Part shown: positions 32,653 to 43,887 of the stretch, one piece after another
Layout: each line of letters starts with the position of its first letter
How positions within the stretch are numbered: position 1 is the stretch's first letter
Assembly: GCA_015852425.1 (NCBI GenBank)
Contig: JAAAIG010000062.1
Coordinates: forward strand, 1 to 64,000
From: Gryganskiella cystojenkinii
Lineage: Eukaryota > Mortierellomycota > Mortierellomycetes > Mortierellales > Mortierellaceae
Direction: 5' to 3'
DNA: 64,000 bases
Program-made: the position numbers and the translations under genes
Notes under the pieces: model-generated
Told to the model about the DNA's origin: nothing
Databases searched by the model: none
What the model saw: only the letters and a program-made list of their open reading frames with translations

Positions 32653-33051
32653 CTAACCAGGACCTCCAGGAGTTGGGGACCCACTTCCACCTCCAGACCC
32701 ACTTCCACCACCTTCAAACCCGCCGCCGTCTGAATGAGCACGCTCCGTATTTGCTCTGTTACCGCTTCCACCTACTAGGGCAAGATTCGTCCTCGGGACT
32801 GCATCTTCTGCGGCGGCATCAGGGCTGTCACTGCTTCCTCCTCCTCCAAAAGTCAACAACGCGCGTCGCCGTCGCTGAAGCGGGTAGCCATGGTCAGGGA
32901 CACTTTGTTGTCGTTGTAAAGGCACAGCCGGGACCGGGGCCGCGTTTGTTTCCAGAACAGGAAAGAAAATCGAGCTCGAGAGGAGCAAGCAGGCTACAAC
33001 CAGTATGGTAACTGTCAGAGGTATACTGAACGTCCTCAAAAGAACCGTCAT
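32653..33051 (-). CDS. small secreted Gly/Ser-rich protein with a tetra-arginine site
   Basis: 132 residues. A short N-terminus is followed by a strong hydrophobic segment (about residues 10-33) and an Ala-rich likely signal cleavage site (TNAAP). An RQQSV...LQRRRRALL stretch, a likely Kex2 cleavage site, comes next, then a Gly-rich tail (GGGFEGGGSGSGGG). No domain recognised. The stop at 32653 overlaps a possible donor (GTTAGT), so a further exon downstream is conceivable. It could be a cell-wall or secreted peptide precursor. Confidence 0.5.
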   Translation of the reverse strand: MTVLLRTFSIPLTVTILVVACLLLSSSIFFPVLETNAAPVPAVPLQRQQSVPDHGYPLQRRRRALLTFGGGGSSDSPDAAAEDAVPRTNLALVGGSGNRANTERAHSDGGGFEGGGSGSGGGSGSPTPGGPG

Positions 33052-33770
33052 AGCATGAAGAGTGAGAGGGGATCTTTGAAACCTGTCTTTGGAGAAGAGG
33101 TAGGTTGGGTGCAAGTACTGTGTGAACTCGAGTTGAGTGAAATGATGGAGGTAAAAGGGTGAACAACAGGGTCGTTGATATTTATATATTTTTGGGGGGA
33201 GTGGAAAGGGACGAACGAAAGAAGGAAGGAAGAACGACGAGATGAAAACGTAGCATGAAAAAGAGGGCGTCTCTCTTTTTTTTTGGCTTGATGGAGCGAT
33301 CACGGCTCAAAAGCAAACTGAAAAAAGGAGAGAGGGGAATCGAGTCGAAGGACCAGAGGAAAAATAGGAAATGGACCCTTTTGGAGTTCAAGGGGAGCAT
33401 TAAAAAATTGATCTTGTTTTTGCTACTGCTGTTGGAAGGGGCATGGATCAAAACAGCCTTTTTGCCTCACAATCAAATGGATGGACAACCCCATATTGCT
33501 TCTTGGGTAAGCTTCTTCATATTTTAAATCGGTGGAGGGTGTGAGAAGAACCCTGACTCCCCGAGTCAACGAATTTAAACACTCCTGTCTCGCAAGGACT
33601 ACTCGAAGTGCACGCACCGCTAATCACGCGCTGGTGCATCCACTAAACCAGCAACATACAAGACCCATGGTGGGGTTTGTCAGGGTAGCAAATTTATTTT
33701 TGGTATAGGGATTTCTTTTCTTTTCTCGGAGAGCAAGCTTAGCAAAGAGAAAGCAAGGGACATGGGTCGT
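33052..33770. other. intergenic region
   Basis: 5' flank of the small secreted protein and 3' flank of the triacylglycerol lipase. No gene supported. Confidence 0.5.
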
Positions 33771-36700
33771 TTAGCTTGCAAACATGCCGGTATCCTCGTG
33801 GTCATCCCGACCCATACCCATACCCATGCCATCGTCGTCATCTTCATCCCTGTACCCTTCATCGTATTCGTCAACGTTGCTGCTATAATCGCCATCATCC
33901 GCATCATCACCGTCGTTGTCGTCCTCGTGGGCCATGTGAATGTTATCGTTCTTGCGTTTCGACGCCGCCGTATACTCGTCGACGGATCCTCGACCAAGCG
34001 CGTGTCTTAGACCTGGCCATGATGCCACACGTCGGCTTCGCTTCGTGGGCGAAGACTCGGCTCCCATGACGCCACCAGCCTCGTCTCGGTTACGGTACGC
34101 ATCCCCAAAGGCCTTGAATCTCGCGTTCATCGTGCTCTCACTATCCTCGGAGAGCAAGCTGAAGGAGCCTTGTCGTTGAAGAATTTTCCGACCATGAGCC
34201 TTTTGGTCCAGACGTCCCTTAATCTCGCTTCGACACCGTGTAATCATCTGTTCAATCTTCATGCGGTTCGCGATCATGTGGAGTTTCGGAAACGTCTGTC
34301 GCTCCCCCACAGTGAGACAGTGGCTAAGCCGATTCTCGTCCGGATCCGTCAAAAGATGAAACCAGTCAGAAAATCCGGACTTTGGCTGTTATAATTTCAA
34401 AAGAAACGTGAATAATAGATAAAACAAAGATGAGTTAGTACAAGCGCGACTACGCGCGAATGCGCCAGCACGCGCAAGAACAAGAGCTACAGCAATGCTT
34501 TCCAGTGCTTACCAAGATCGTGACATGACCATCAAACTTTTGCAACCAAATCCAGGACCAATCCTGGTTCATAAACTTTGGCAACAACTCCAGGTCTCTG
34601 AGCACCTTGAGCCATTTGGACAGATCTAGTTTCAGGAATTGTTCGATCGATGCGGCCAAGAATCCTCCTCTCCAGCCCTCGCCATACAGATGGCTCACTG
34701 GACGTCCAATACTGCCACGAGCCGCGTAAAAGAACAGATGAACGTGTGGGTTCACTTGGGATACGATCGTGTAGTTGACGTTGAAGTGGGTATGCAATGC
34801 CTAGAAGAAAAGTGTCAAGTTGATTAGTCAGCTTACATTAGATAAATAAATAGGCTACCCACGCAAGCTCTAACTCTCGATGAGTATTCACACCTGAAGA
34901 GGGATGTCTGCACGGAGGGAGCCGTCCTTGAAGCCTCTGCCGCCGTAACTGAAAGGCACTAGCGTTCCATCGAGTCGTTTGCGCATCAACACGACAGGAT
35001 TCAAAATACCTGGAATCGCAGCACTGGCAATAACTAAAGCAGTGAGGCGGATAACAAGGTTAGTAACGATATCTTTACACACTGCGGATCCCAAGTAGCC
35101 GTCGTAGTAAGCTTACCTGCAGACCAAACAACACAGTCGGGGGTTGTCAGGTAATTCAACAGCTTTGGCGGCGAATGTGGGTCGTATGGGATTACTGAAA
35201 TATTGAGAATCCTGCCCGTGCGCTCATACGCCTCTAGGAATGTCAAGCTTCCCTTGGTAATCCACTGCGTCTTTCGAGCCCAGTCCTCGGCGTCGAACCT
35301 CGAACCCTGTTTGATTACACGTGGAAGCCAGGTCTAAAAAAGTGATTGGAAAATTTGAGATGACTTAGTACATGCAATTTCAGTCCTTTGCTTTCCTCAT
35401 AGAGTAGAACGGTCAAAGTATTTACAAAGATATTGTCAGCGCATGCTGTAAACTTGTGTGCCAACTCGGGGACCAGGACCTCGTGGAGTTCATCGTCTGT
35501 GCGACAACAAGTCAGTGCGGCTGTTGTTTAAAGGCAACAAAATTGTGGGGTAACCAGCCGGGCAGTAGGAAATGAGAGCAAGAGCACATGCCAAAAAAAA
35601 TTAGTAATTAGAAATACCATGTCTCGAAGAGCAATACAAAAAAAGAATTCGGAGACAAATATACACTCTTCGTTTCTTTACCCAACAAAGCACCAGCGCT
35701 CGTTCCAGTGATCACAGTCGGCAAAACCCCTGCCTCGAGAAGTGCTCGCACAACTCCAAGATGATAGTATCCAAATCCTGCTCCTCCTGAAAGACAGAGC
35801 GCTGACCGACCATAATTTTTGTAGATGCTCTTGAGGAGTGAACGCTTTTCTTCGTCTGTCAGTATTGGTGATTCCGTGACGGCCTCCAAAGATGAGGTGA
35901 CTAAATTACGAGAATTGACAAAAAAAACAGTAATGAGAATCATGCTTCGAGACCAAATATCGACTAGATCGGGGATACCTTGAGGGTAAACGTTATACCT
36001 TCGTTCACGTATTCTTCGATAGGCTTCTTGGTTCCGTGATAGGTTTGTGAGTAAAGACGAGCATTTTCGACACCACCAAAGTTGGATTTGACGACGCCCT
36101 GAAGATGATCCTTGAGTTCCTCGATCCGGTTCGCCTCCCGAGCGAGGCGCAAGTTTCTGTTGACCTTGGCGAGAAGATAGTAGTCGTAGTAACCAAAATC
36201 GGGGTCGTTCTTCCATTCGTCTTTCTTCATGTAGGTATCCAGTGTTTGTGCTGCAGCCTTCCATTCTCCATACGTGGCAGCGTTCCTGAGGTCCTTTCGC
36301 AACCGGTTTCGACGACCGCGCCTAGATAGCACGGAAAGCAAAAATAAGTTTTGTCAGTGACAAGGGCAGTTTGATCCGTGGGCTCTTGGGTGTCCGCATT
36401 CTTGTTTGCATAATCATAATTAGGGAACACGAAGCTTAATTTTGTGTGCATCTTTCTCGAGAAGGATTTGTTCTCACCAAGTTACAAAGTACTCCCAAAC
36501 GTTGACAATCTGACGGACACAGATATAGATCCACATCTCGACGGCGATGATGCTGAAAATCAGCGCCTAAACAAAAGATATGCAGGTCGACCGTTTTTTT
36601 TTTTTGTGTGTTCGTTAGAAAAAAGGTTGTTTAAGGAGGTCAAAAAAACGATGGGGTCGTCGCGTGTCATTTGAAGAGGTCATGATGTTTTACCATAAGG

Positions 36701-37104
36701 GGCACACGCAGCAAGGTGTAGCTGTATCCATTGTATTTCCTGGGGGACTTGTGTTGAGGACGTCTCATAGGTGTCTGTTGGATCGGGACAAAGTCAGTCA
36801 CGGCCGAGATGAGTTCTGCAGAGTCACTCAAAACACTGTCGGCAAGGGCCTGACGGAATGCTCGCATGTGATCGTCATTGACAAAAGTCTGGTCAAGCTC
36901 ATGAATGTGTGGCTGTTGACGATGTGGTTGTTGTTCGTCGATGGGATGACTTGGACTCGCAGCTCGCGAGGATGCACTGCTAAAGTCGGAATGGGATGCT
37001 TCTTGATGTTGTTGATGTCGGTTATTCTTGTTGGGGGAGAGTCCTTCTGTGGACCGTTTCTTGGCGTGGCCCGCGGGTTTCTTGGGCTTTGAATCGGAAG
37101 GCAT
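33771..37104 (-). CDS. patatin-type triacylglycerol lipase (Tgl3/4/5, SDP1 group)
   Basis: Nine exons, complement(join(33771..34385,34513..34800,34894..35033,35117..35333,35426..35496,35682..35900,35999..36321,36478..36566,36694..37104)), 790 residues. Order: basic, Gln/His/Ser-rich N-terminus; a hydrophobic segment (IFSIIAVEMWIYICVR) before the DUF3336 region (WKAAAQTLD to PIEEYVNE); then the patatin domain with oxyanion loop SGGAGFGYYHLG, nucleophile Ser342 in GTSAG and catalytic Asp in FKDGSL. The C-terminal tail is highly acidic and ends with an MGMGMG stretch. Members hydrolyse triacylglycerol at the lipid-droplet surface. This fits an oil-storing fungus and pairs functionally with the monoacylglycerol lipase 2.6 kb to the left. 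Confidence 0.9.
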
Positions 37105-37981
37105 TTTTTTCCTTTTTTCTTAAATAGTTCTGAGTTCAGCACTATAGACGGGGGGGAGGGGGAGACGGATACAATATTTTCTGTGGTTGTAATGATGCAG
37201 GATTGAATGTAGAGAGAGTGATGAGAACAATGAGCAGTGAATGATGAATGCACACAATGAGTTTAATGAGAGAGAAGGGAAAAAAAAAANNNNNNNNNNA
37301 ATGACGATTGTTGAAAAAGAGGGGCGGAAAAAAAAATGTTTCACACGACTCGCAAACATGACGCGCACTGATTTGCCTGATCACACAGACACCCGTTAAT
37401 GTGCTTTTACTCTCGTGATCGAGGATCGAGATCGACACTTGCCCATAAAGAGGCTAATATCCTTCTTGCGCTGCCCTTGCTTGCTCTCTCTCTCTTTCTT
37501 TTCTCTCTCCTGTCCAATGTTGATATATGTATTTATTTGGGGGATCGACCATGGTATTAGAACTACAAGGAACGGAAGTAGGGAGAATATAGATAAAGAA
37601 AAATCGAGAAGGGAACTTTGCTTTCATTGTTGGGTTTGCCATCTGTGGCGTAGAGTGAAAAGATATTTTTGAAACGCTTGCGTTACAGCAAACATGGTTC
37701 TCGTGAGGTGACAGATTTTTTTTGTTTTTACTGCTCCTCGGTTGTTCCATGATGCTTTCCACTGTCGCTTAAACTTGCCCACATTTTTCACACTCAAGAC
37801 CAGACCTAGAGTTTTTTTTTCATGAGTGGTCGTCGGTTTTGTCGGTTTGGGTTGGTTTCCGTTTTATTGCGGGTGGCGAGGTTGTAACGAGGTTCCGAGT
37901 TGATGATGTCGCCGTTTAGTTGGTAGGTTTGTTGATTAATTGGTGGCAAAGAATAATTGACAAAGAGTCGAGATCAATCAG
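37105..37981. other. intergenic region containing the assembly gap
   Basis: 5' flank of the triacylglycerol lipase and 3' flank of the G-beta gene. Interrupted by 10 N at 37290-37299 in an A run. No gene supported. Confidence 0.5.
37290..37299. other. 10-base assembly gap (N)
   Basis: Ten N within an A-rich run (nine A before). True length unknown. It lies about 190 bases upstream of the lipase ATG, in its promoter. Confidence 0.99.
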
Positions 37982-39878
37982 TTAGAAAAACATGCTCTTG
38001 GTAACCCAAATCTCGATTTTTTTTTCTATTGTTCCATTCATTTACCTTCAGAGTGGCGTCCCAACTGCCGGTGACCATGGCCATACCATCGCTGGCTACA
38101 CCCAAACAACTAACTCTGTTATCGTGGCCCATCAAGACACCGACACGCTCAGCTCGGAGCACATCCCAGACGTTACAGTTGTAATCGTCATGACCGGAGA
38201 ACAACAGACGGCCCGAGATTGAGAACGCGACTGAGGTAATGCCACAGAGAATGTTGTCGTGTGTGTAAATGTTCATTTCCCGATCTGCACGAAGATCAAA
38301 GAGTCGGCACGATGCATCATCTGAACCTGTAGCAAAGGCATCGCCGCTAGGGAAGAATCTATTTTATGAGGTCATACCAGTTACAAAAAGGTTAGTGACT
38401 CTCATTCTCTCGCCACACCACTGTCTATGCAACAGAGACAAGAACCAACGACGTGAACATTCACTTACTGCACCGCATTGATATCAGACTCGTGTCCTGT
38501 GAATGTCTGGACACAACGACCTGACCGGATATCCCAGACCTTGGTCGTAGCATCGCAAGCACCGGAAACAAAAAGTCGTTGGTCAGGGGATAAGGAGAGT
38601 CTAAAGATGTTTCAACAGGAAATTGCAAGAAATAATTTGGACCAAAAATCATGTTAAACAAAAGTAGATCATGACGACCCGCCAGTCAAAAGAGTACAGG
38701 AAAGGGCGTTGTTTGTCGTTTGTAGGGTTTTCGTGAGACAGGAACCCCTGTTCTCAGTCTTTTGTGTTAGGTAAGCTCATTCTATCTCTCTTCATTTGTC
38801 TTTGTGCCGTGTGCTCATTCCCGAGGCGTATTCCTGTCCTGACACGAGGTTTGTTATTTTCGCCCTTGCACCCAATCATGGTCCAAGATAGCCAGACCCT
38901 CTTCCCTTCCTTTTCTTTCGTCCTTCCCAGTCTCATATTTTTCTGTACACAAACGGACAGGGTTGAAAGCGCAAGAGTAAACGGCAAAAAAACACAGAAT
39001 AACGTACCCCATCACATCGCCGGTATGGTCGTTGAACTCCATGACCTTGGTGCCCATATCGATATCCCAGAGCATACAGCTCATATCACCACTCGACGTC
39101 AAGATCTGACGATCGTTCAAGAACCGACAGCAAGAAAGGTATCCAGAATGTGCGCTCAACTCTCTTGAGACCTTGATCGATCCTTCTCTTGACCGCAAGT
39201 TGTAGATTGAACACATGTTATCGAGACCACCACAGGCGACCAAGTTGCCCGAGGGTGCATAAGCGCAGGTCATGACCCAGGAAGACCTCAAAGGAATAGC
39301 ATAAACCTTGTTGGTCGTGTAGGCGTCCCAAACAATCAATTTGCCGTCCTGAGAGGCCGAGACGAGGTGACGCTTGTCCATGGACCAGTGCATGGAGTAG
39401 ATCTTTGCCAGATGACCCTTGAGTACCCGACGGACGCGCATCCCAATACGCGTCACCGGCTCGAGTTCCGCAGACATGTTCTTTACTGTTTAATGGTCAT
39501 TCAGGTCATCGAATCGATCCCAGTTGGAAAATGGTTGAGTAGGTGTGCCAGAGCATTGAACATGCATCAGCCGAAAAGGGAAAAGAAAACAGTTTTTTTT
39601 TGAGAGCGTCGGTCGGTCAGTGAGTGATATCCATTTTCTTTCAGCGCCGTTGGTCCTTTTTTTTTTTTTTTTGCGAGTTTTCAGTGTGCGCATATGACGG
39701 GGGACTGAATAGGGGATATCGAAGAATAGCTATGAGTAAGATGAAAATAAGGGGGGGAAAAGGGATGGCACTTACGAGAGGCATCATTGAGGGCCAACTT
39801 TGTCTCACGGATCTTGTCCTTTAGAAATTCGGCCTCCTTTCGTGCATTGGCGACGCGCTCACTCAGTTCAGCATTCAT
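37982..39878 (-). CDS. heterotrimeric G-protein beta subunit
   Basis: Five exons, complement(join(37982..38011,38046..38358,38469..38600,39008..39485,39776..39878)), 351 residues. An N-terminal coiled coil ([23 protein letters not shown]), which pairs with the gamma subunit, is followed by seven WD40 blades with G-beta hallmarks ([68 protein letters not shown]). It transduces signals from seven-helix receptors in mating, nutrient sensing and development. The last exon codes only nine residues after [16 protein letters not shown], slightly longer than the usual ...IW end. Introns 1 and 2 (290 and 407 bases) are among the longer in the window. Confidence 0.93.
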
Positions 39879-41769
39879 GATGATTTTGGCGCGGAAGAGA
39901 GGAAAGCGAATGAATTATAAAAGTGTCAAAGTGTAGAGCTGACTTGAGATAAAAAGTAGTGTAGAAATGAGTCGACGCGGGTCCACAAAATAAAAAAGAA
40001 AGACCGGGCGATGAAGGATGGCGCGTGCGTTAGTGCAGTGGTGGGCGGTCCTGCTTGTCGTTTTTTTTTCGCTTTTTTGTGAGAATCGATTTGTGGGAAT
40101 GGACAGGAGAGGCGAAAAGAGAAAGGCGGGAAAAGCGAAAGGCGGGAGAGCGACAGGGATGGATGAGATTGATTAAAATGACGGATGAGGAAAAGGGGGA
40201 TGGTCGTAATTTGATTGAATACAAAAAAGAAATAATGGACAAAGGAAAGGATGATGAGCGAGGGCGAAGGGAGCAAAATAACAGGAACGGAAAAGAAAAG
40301 AAAAAAAGAGAGAGAAAGGAGGAGAAAAACGAGAGAAAGACAAAGACGAAACGGAGGCAAAGAGAAACGGAGGAGAAGTCCTTCTCTGGTGGTGGTGATG
40401 GTCGGGGGGCGAAGAAGACTAGAAAATGAGCACTTGCTCCCAGACAACTTTCTCTGACATCCCGCTCAATTTTTGCATTGACACACGGACATGACTGTCC
40501 AACACCGATGCACGCACAAACACAAACACAAACACAACACAACAAAACACAACGCAACACACCCAGTCTGGGAGGTCACCACCAAATGAAATGCAAACAA
40601 GAAAATAGGCATCAACGGACAGCCGGTAGAGTCGACTCCAAACAAAGATCCTCTTGCAAACGACAAGGGACAAAAAACGATTATTTTTCATCACTGCGAT
40701 CAACTGCTTTTTCCTTTGCTCACCCCATTTGCCGTCCGGCTGAGTTTTGGTTCAAAGTAAGGAGATCCCCGCGGATGGCCGAAGAACAATCAAAAGCACG
40801 ACCCATGTCGAGAGAAGGGTTGAAAAAGAGAACAAGAATTGGAGAGCTAGCTAAAACAGTGAGCACTTTCAGACCCACAACTCAATTGCAACTCTTTGCT
40901 TCCTAGGAACATATGATTTTGAAGTCGGATACCCTATTGGCAACATTTTTTATCGAGATTTCCAGCGTCCTTTCAGTCATTTTGAGCAATAATCCGTTGT
41001 TTGAAAACACCCTTCCCTGCTCCATTCCCTTGGAAACCTCAACTCAGGCAGGGGGAGGTACGCATCAAAAAAAGAAGAGTTGGGCACCGACTCTCCCCCA
41101 CCCCCTTTTTCCCCCTTTGCTCATCTCCTTTGTCGCTCGTACCCCAATCCACCTCCTCCTCAAAACGTCTCGTAAAAATTGCCGACCCTCTTTTTTTTTT
41201 CTGATCTGTGCGTCAAAAGACAAAAACAGTGCCGTTGCATGAATATATTGATGGCGTTGATCAACACCACGCTTTCTCAACAGAGAAGAACAACAGGAAG
41301 CACACGAAAACAACTTAAAAAAAACTTTCAAACAAGTCCTCTTCTCCTCACTTTTTCTTTCTTTTGATTGTTGAGCCCGGTGAAGGAAACGAGGGGGTGC
41401 AATATATTTTACAAGGACTCTTCCTGATTTGTTTTATTTCGTTTGTTTGTTGTTTACTTTTGTAGAAAGAGCTGAACGACTGGTTGGCCGACTTGGTTCT
41501 AGCATGGCTGTCGGCTTTGGATCCGGAGCCTTCTACGCACTAAAAAAAATGCTCATGTTTTGCTTTTCTCAACAACAGAAGAAAACGTGGCTCGTTGCCC
41601 AGAGAGCCATCAATTTGTCCACCCTGTGGTGTAATAGTCTCGCCCTCTCCTCGGCTGTCCTATTCGTTTCGCTTTCACGCGTCGTTCGTTGACAGGGGTC
41701 AAGACTTCAAGAAAACAAAAGTCTTTAATGCACGATATGATCACGATCGAGAGCGTATTGCAGTGACAC
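39879..41769. other. 1.9-kb region between G-beta and GPI-protein genes
   Basis: G-beta promoter followed by purine-rich (40080-40430) and A/C-rich sequence. Two segments could be exons of a small + strand gene: 40775-40858 (MAEEQSKARPMSREG..., ending at GTGAGC) and 41466-41545. They could not be joined convincingly, so no gene is called. Confidence 0.4.
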
Positions 41770-42473
41770 TCATAGAACAAAGTATACTGTAACCGCGGCC
41801 ACAACAGAAAGAAACATCGACCTCTGCTTACTGCAGTTAAGGAAGACCATCGAGAGGCTATCATCTCCATTGATCCTCGTTCCAGCTGTGGAGGAAGAAG
41901 TTGAAGGAGTGGTCGCTGCGGAAGGAACAGGGGTCATGATCGGATTCACGATCTGAAACGTGAAAGTGTACGAGAGACGAGGCAATGTCAGGACTCGAAT
42001 TGCATATGTCGAGCCCGTGTTGATTGCTTTAGGGATCGAGATCAAAACCGAGGTCGTGTTCCCCGAACAATCTAGATTACCGATCGAGGCGACAAAACCG
42101 GAAGTCGACTCAGTGAGTTGAACCAAGACCGAGTGAGAGAACGAGCCCATGATCGAGCAATCGCCGGTCCAGGCCAACGTCTCCTGTTGGCCTGCCAGCC
42201 AAACCGTGCCTGAGGAGGGTGTACTGAAATCACGAAAGGCGGGAGGGGGGGACAACGGAGTAAAAAATGAACACAAATTGTGTGAAATGAAAAGAAAGAA
42301 CCGGTTAAAGACGGTCTCACTGATTTATGCACTTCGTTTGGCAAAGATGCTCGGACCCGATCCGATTTGGTGAGTGGTTTACGTTCATTTGCGTACCTAA
42401 ACTCAAGGGTCTGTGCTTTGGTGACCACTAGAAGAGTGGAGGCTGCGGATGCGAAGAAAGAGAAGAACCTCAT
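41770..42473 (-). CDS. GPI-anchored Ser/Thr-rich cell-surface protein (Kre9/Knh1-like)
   Basis: Two exons, complement(join(41770..42223,42397..42473)), 176 residues. Signal peptide of about 20 residues, then a beta-sandwich-like domain with the family opening (FSTPSSGTVWLAGQQETLAW), which resembles the repeats of fungal Kre9/Knh1 and Ser/Thr-rich GPI proteins. A Thr/Ser/Pro linker (PVPSAATTPSTSSSTAG) follows, and a C-terminal hydrophobic stretch (FLSVVAAVTVYFVL) suits GPI attachment near Asn/Gly. Probably in the cell wall or plasma membrane, linked to beta-glucan assembly. The exact role is unknown. Confidence 0.75.
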
Positions 42474-43070
42474 GCTATTTTTTTTTAGAAATAAAAGGAA
42501 GATAGATCTGAAGAGGGAGGCGGCATTGGATGTCAGGGTTCTTTCTTTTTAAAGCTTTTGTATGGCCAATCCTCGGCACAGTTTGAAGAAGGGACACATT
42601 GCTACGATCTTGGAGAAGGGTCCTTTGTCGGTGGACAACAATCACAAGACATCACACATTGAAGGAGATGCAAGGACACATTAAAGGGGATCTAGGGCAC
42701 ACTGTCCTTTTGAAGACAGCGGGGGCGGTTGCAGGATCAACAAGGTGCTGTCTCCAGTATGATGTTGGCAGAATATCCAGTCACAGAATAAAATTACCCC
42801 TTAACTAAAATTTTGAATTCACTCCAAAAACTATTATTGTACGGCCATGTGTGTCCACATCGGCATTAGACATTCCTTCCACCGACCTCATCAGCCCGCA
42901 TTCTCCCAGGAACTACCTCGATCAAGAGCTAGAGCCTTACCTTACGACTCTCTCTCTTCTACCCCGGATACTCCCACCATACCCGAGGAGTTCGATACTT
43001 GCTACTGGACTGTATGTCGCTTTCCCCGCCACGAGTGTGCCTTTCGACTTGAACAACAATAACATCAACA
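42474..43070. other. divergent region between GPI-protein and SET-protein genes
   Basis: About 600 bases between divergent starts. Holds a run of frames without domain content; no TATA box recognised. Confidence 0.45.
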
Positions 43071-43619
43071 ATGGATCCCATCCTGCTATTCGACCAAACC
43101 TCGTTGGCCATCCAAGATTGTGGCCCCAAGGGTCGAGGCATCGTGACCCGGAAACCTATCCCGTCCAGAACCGTCATTGATATCTCGCCGATCCTGTTGT
43201 TCCCGGCCGGGGAATACACTGCGCACGGGCAATACACTCAGCTGGATCATTACACATACCGGTGGCAAGGCGGCATGGCTCTAGCGCTGGGACTTGGGAG
43301 CATGTTCAACCATTCCAACAAACCCAATGTTGGGTTCCAGAGAGATTTTGCGAACAAAGTAATCCGGTATACGACGCTGAGAGAAATCAAGGAGAACGAG
43401 GAACTCTGCATCTCTTATGGGCCTAACCTTTGGTTTCCGGACATGGAGGAGGAAGAGAACGAGGGAGATAAGGGAGACGCAGATTCGGGTTACAATGGAT
43501 CGTCTGTGCACCGTCCGAGCAGCCCTTTTTCCGACAGTGAGGACGAGACTATGACATTCCTGGGTCGGATGAACTTGTCGCACTCGGATAGTGAAGAGGA
43601 GGCGGACAAAACAAGCTGA
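43071..43619 (+). CDS. short SET-domain protein
   Basis: 182 residues, single exon. The compact SET domain occupies about residues 5-125: GRGIVTRKPIPS opening, then SMFNHSNKPNVGF and ENEELCISYGPN, the AdoMet-binding and catalytic blocks. It is followed by an acidic Ser-rich tail (PSSPFSDSEDET, SHSDSEEEAD) with casein-kinase-like sites. No pre-SET or zinc clusters, so a stand-alone lysine methyltransferase for histone or non-histone targets. The start at 43071 fits the first domain strand. Confidence 0.78.
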   Translation: MDPILLFDQTSLAIQDCGPKGRGIVTRKPIPSRTVIDISPILLFPAGEYTAHGQYTQLDHYTYRWQGGMALALGLGSMFNHSNKPNVGFQRDFANKVIRYTTLREIKENEELCISYGPNLWFPDMEEEENEGDKGDADSGYNGSSVHRPSSPFSDSEDETMTFLGRMNLSHSDSEEEADKTS

Positions 43620-43668
43620 GGTGGACCGTGAGTCCTTAGGTTGTAATTCAATAGACATTAGTATACCG

Positions 43669-43702
43669 TAGACCATAGACCATAGACCATAGACCATAGA
43701 CC
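43669..43702. repeat. tandem 7-base repeat (CATAGAC)n
   Basis: Five head-to-tail units of about 7 bases (the last slightly altered, CTTAGAG) in the 3' flank of the SET gene. Confidence 0.85.
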
Positions 43703-43887
43703 TTAGAGCAACCATTAGAAGAACTTTTTTCGGTTTTGCGCCACCAACATGTGACTGCGTCGAATTTTTTTGAGTTGTGGAGAGAATGAACCAGCTGATG
43801 CATTTGATGCATTGCGTGCGTTCTCACTTGGCAGCCTCTCTTTTCATCACCTCTTACATTTCTTTACGGTTCATTCATCATAAAATC

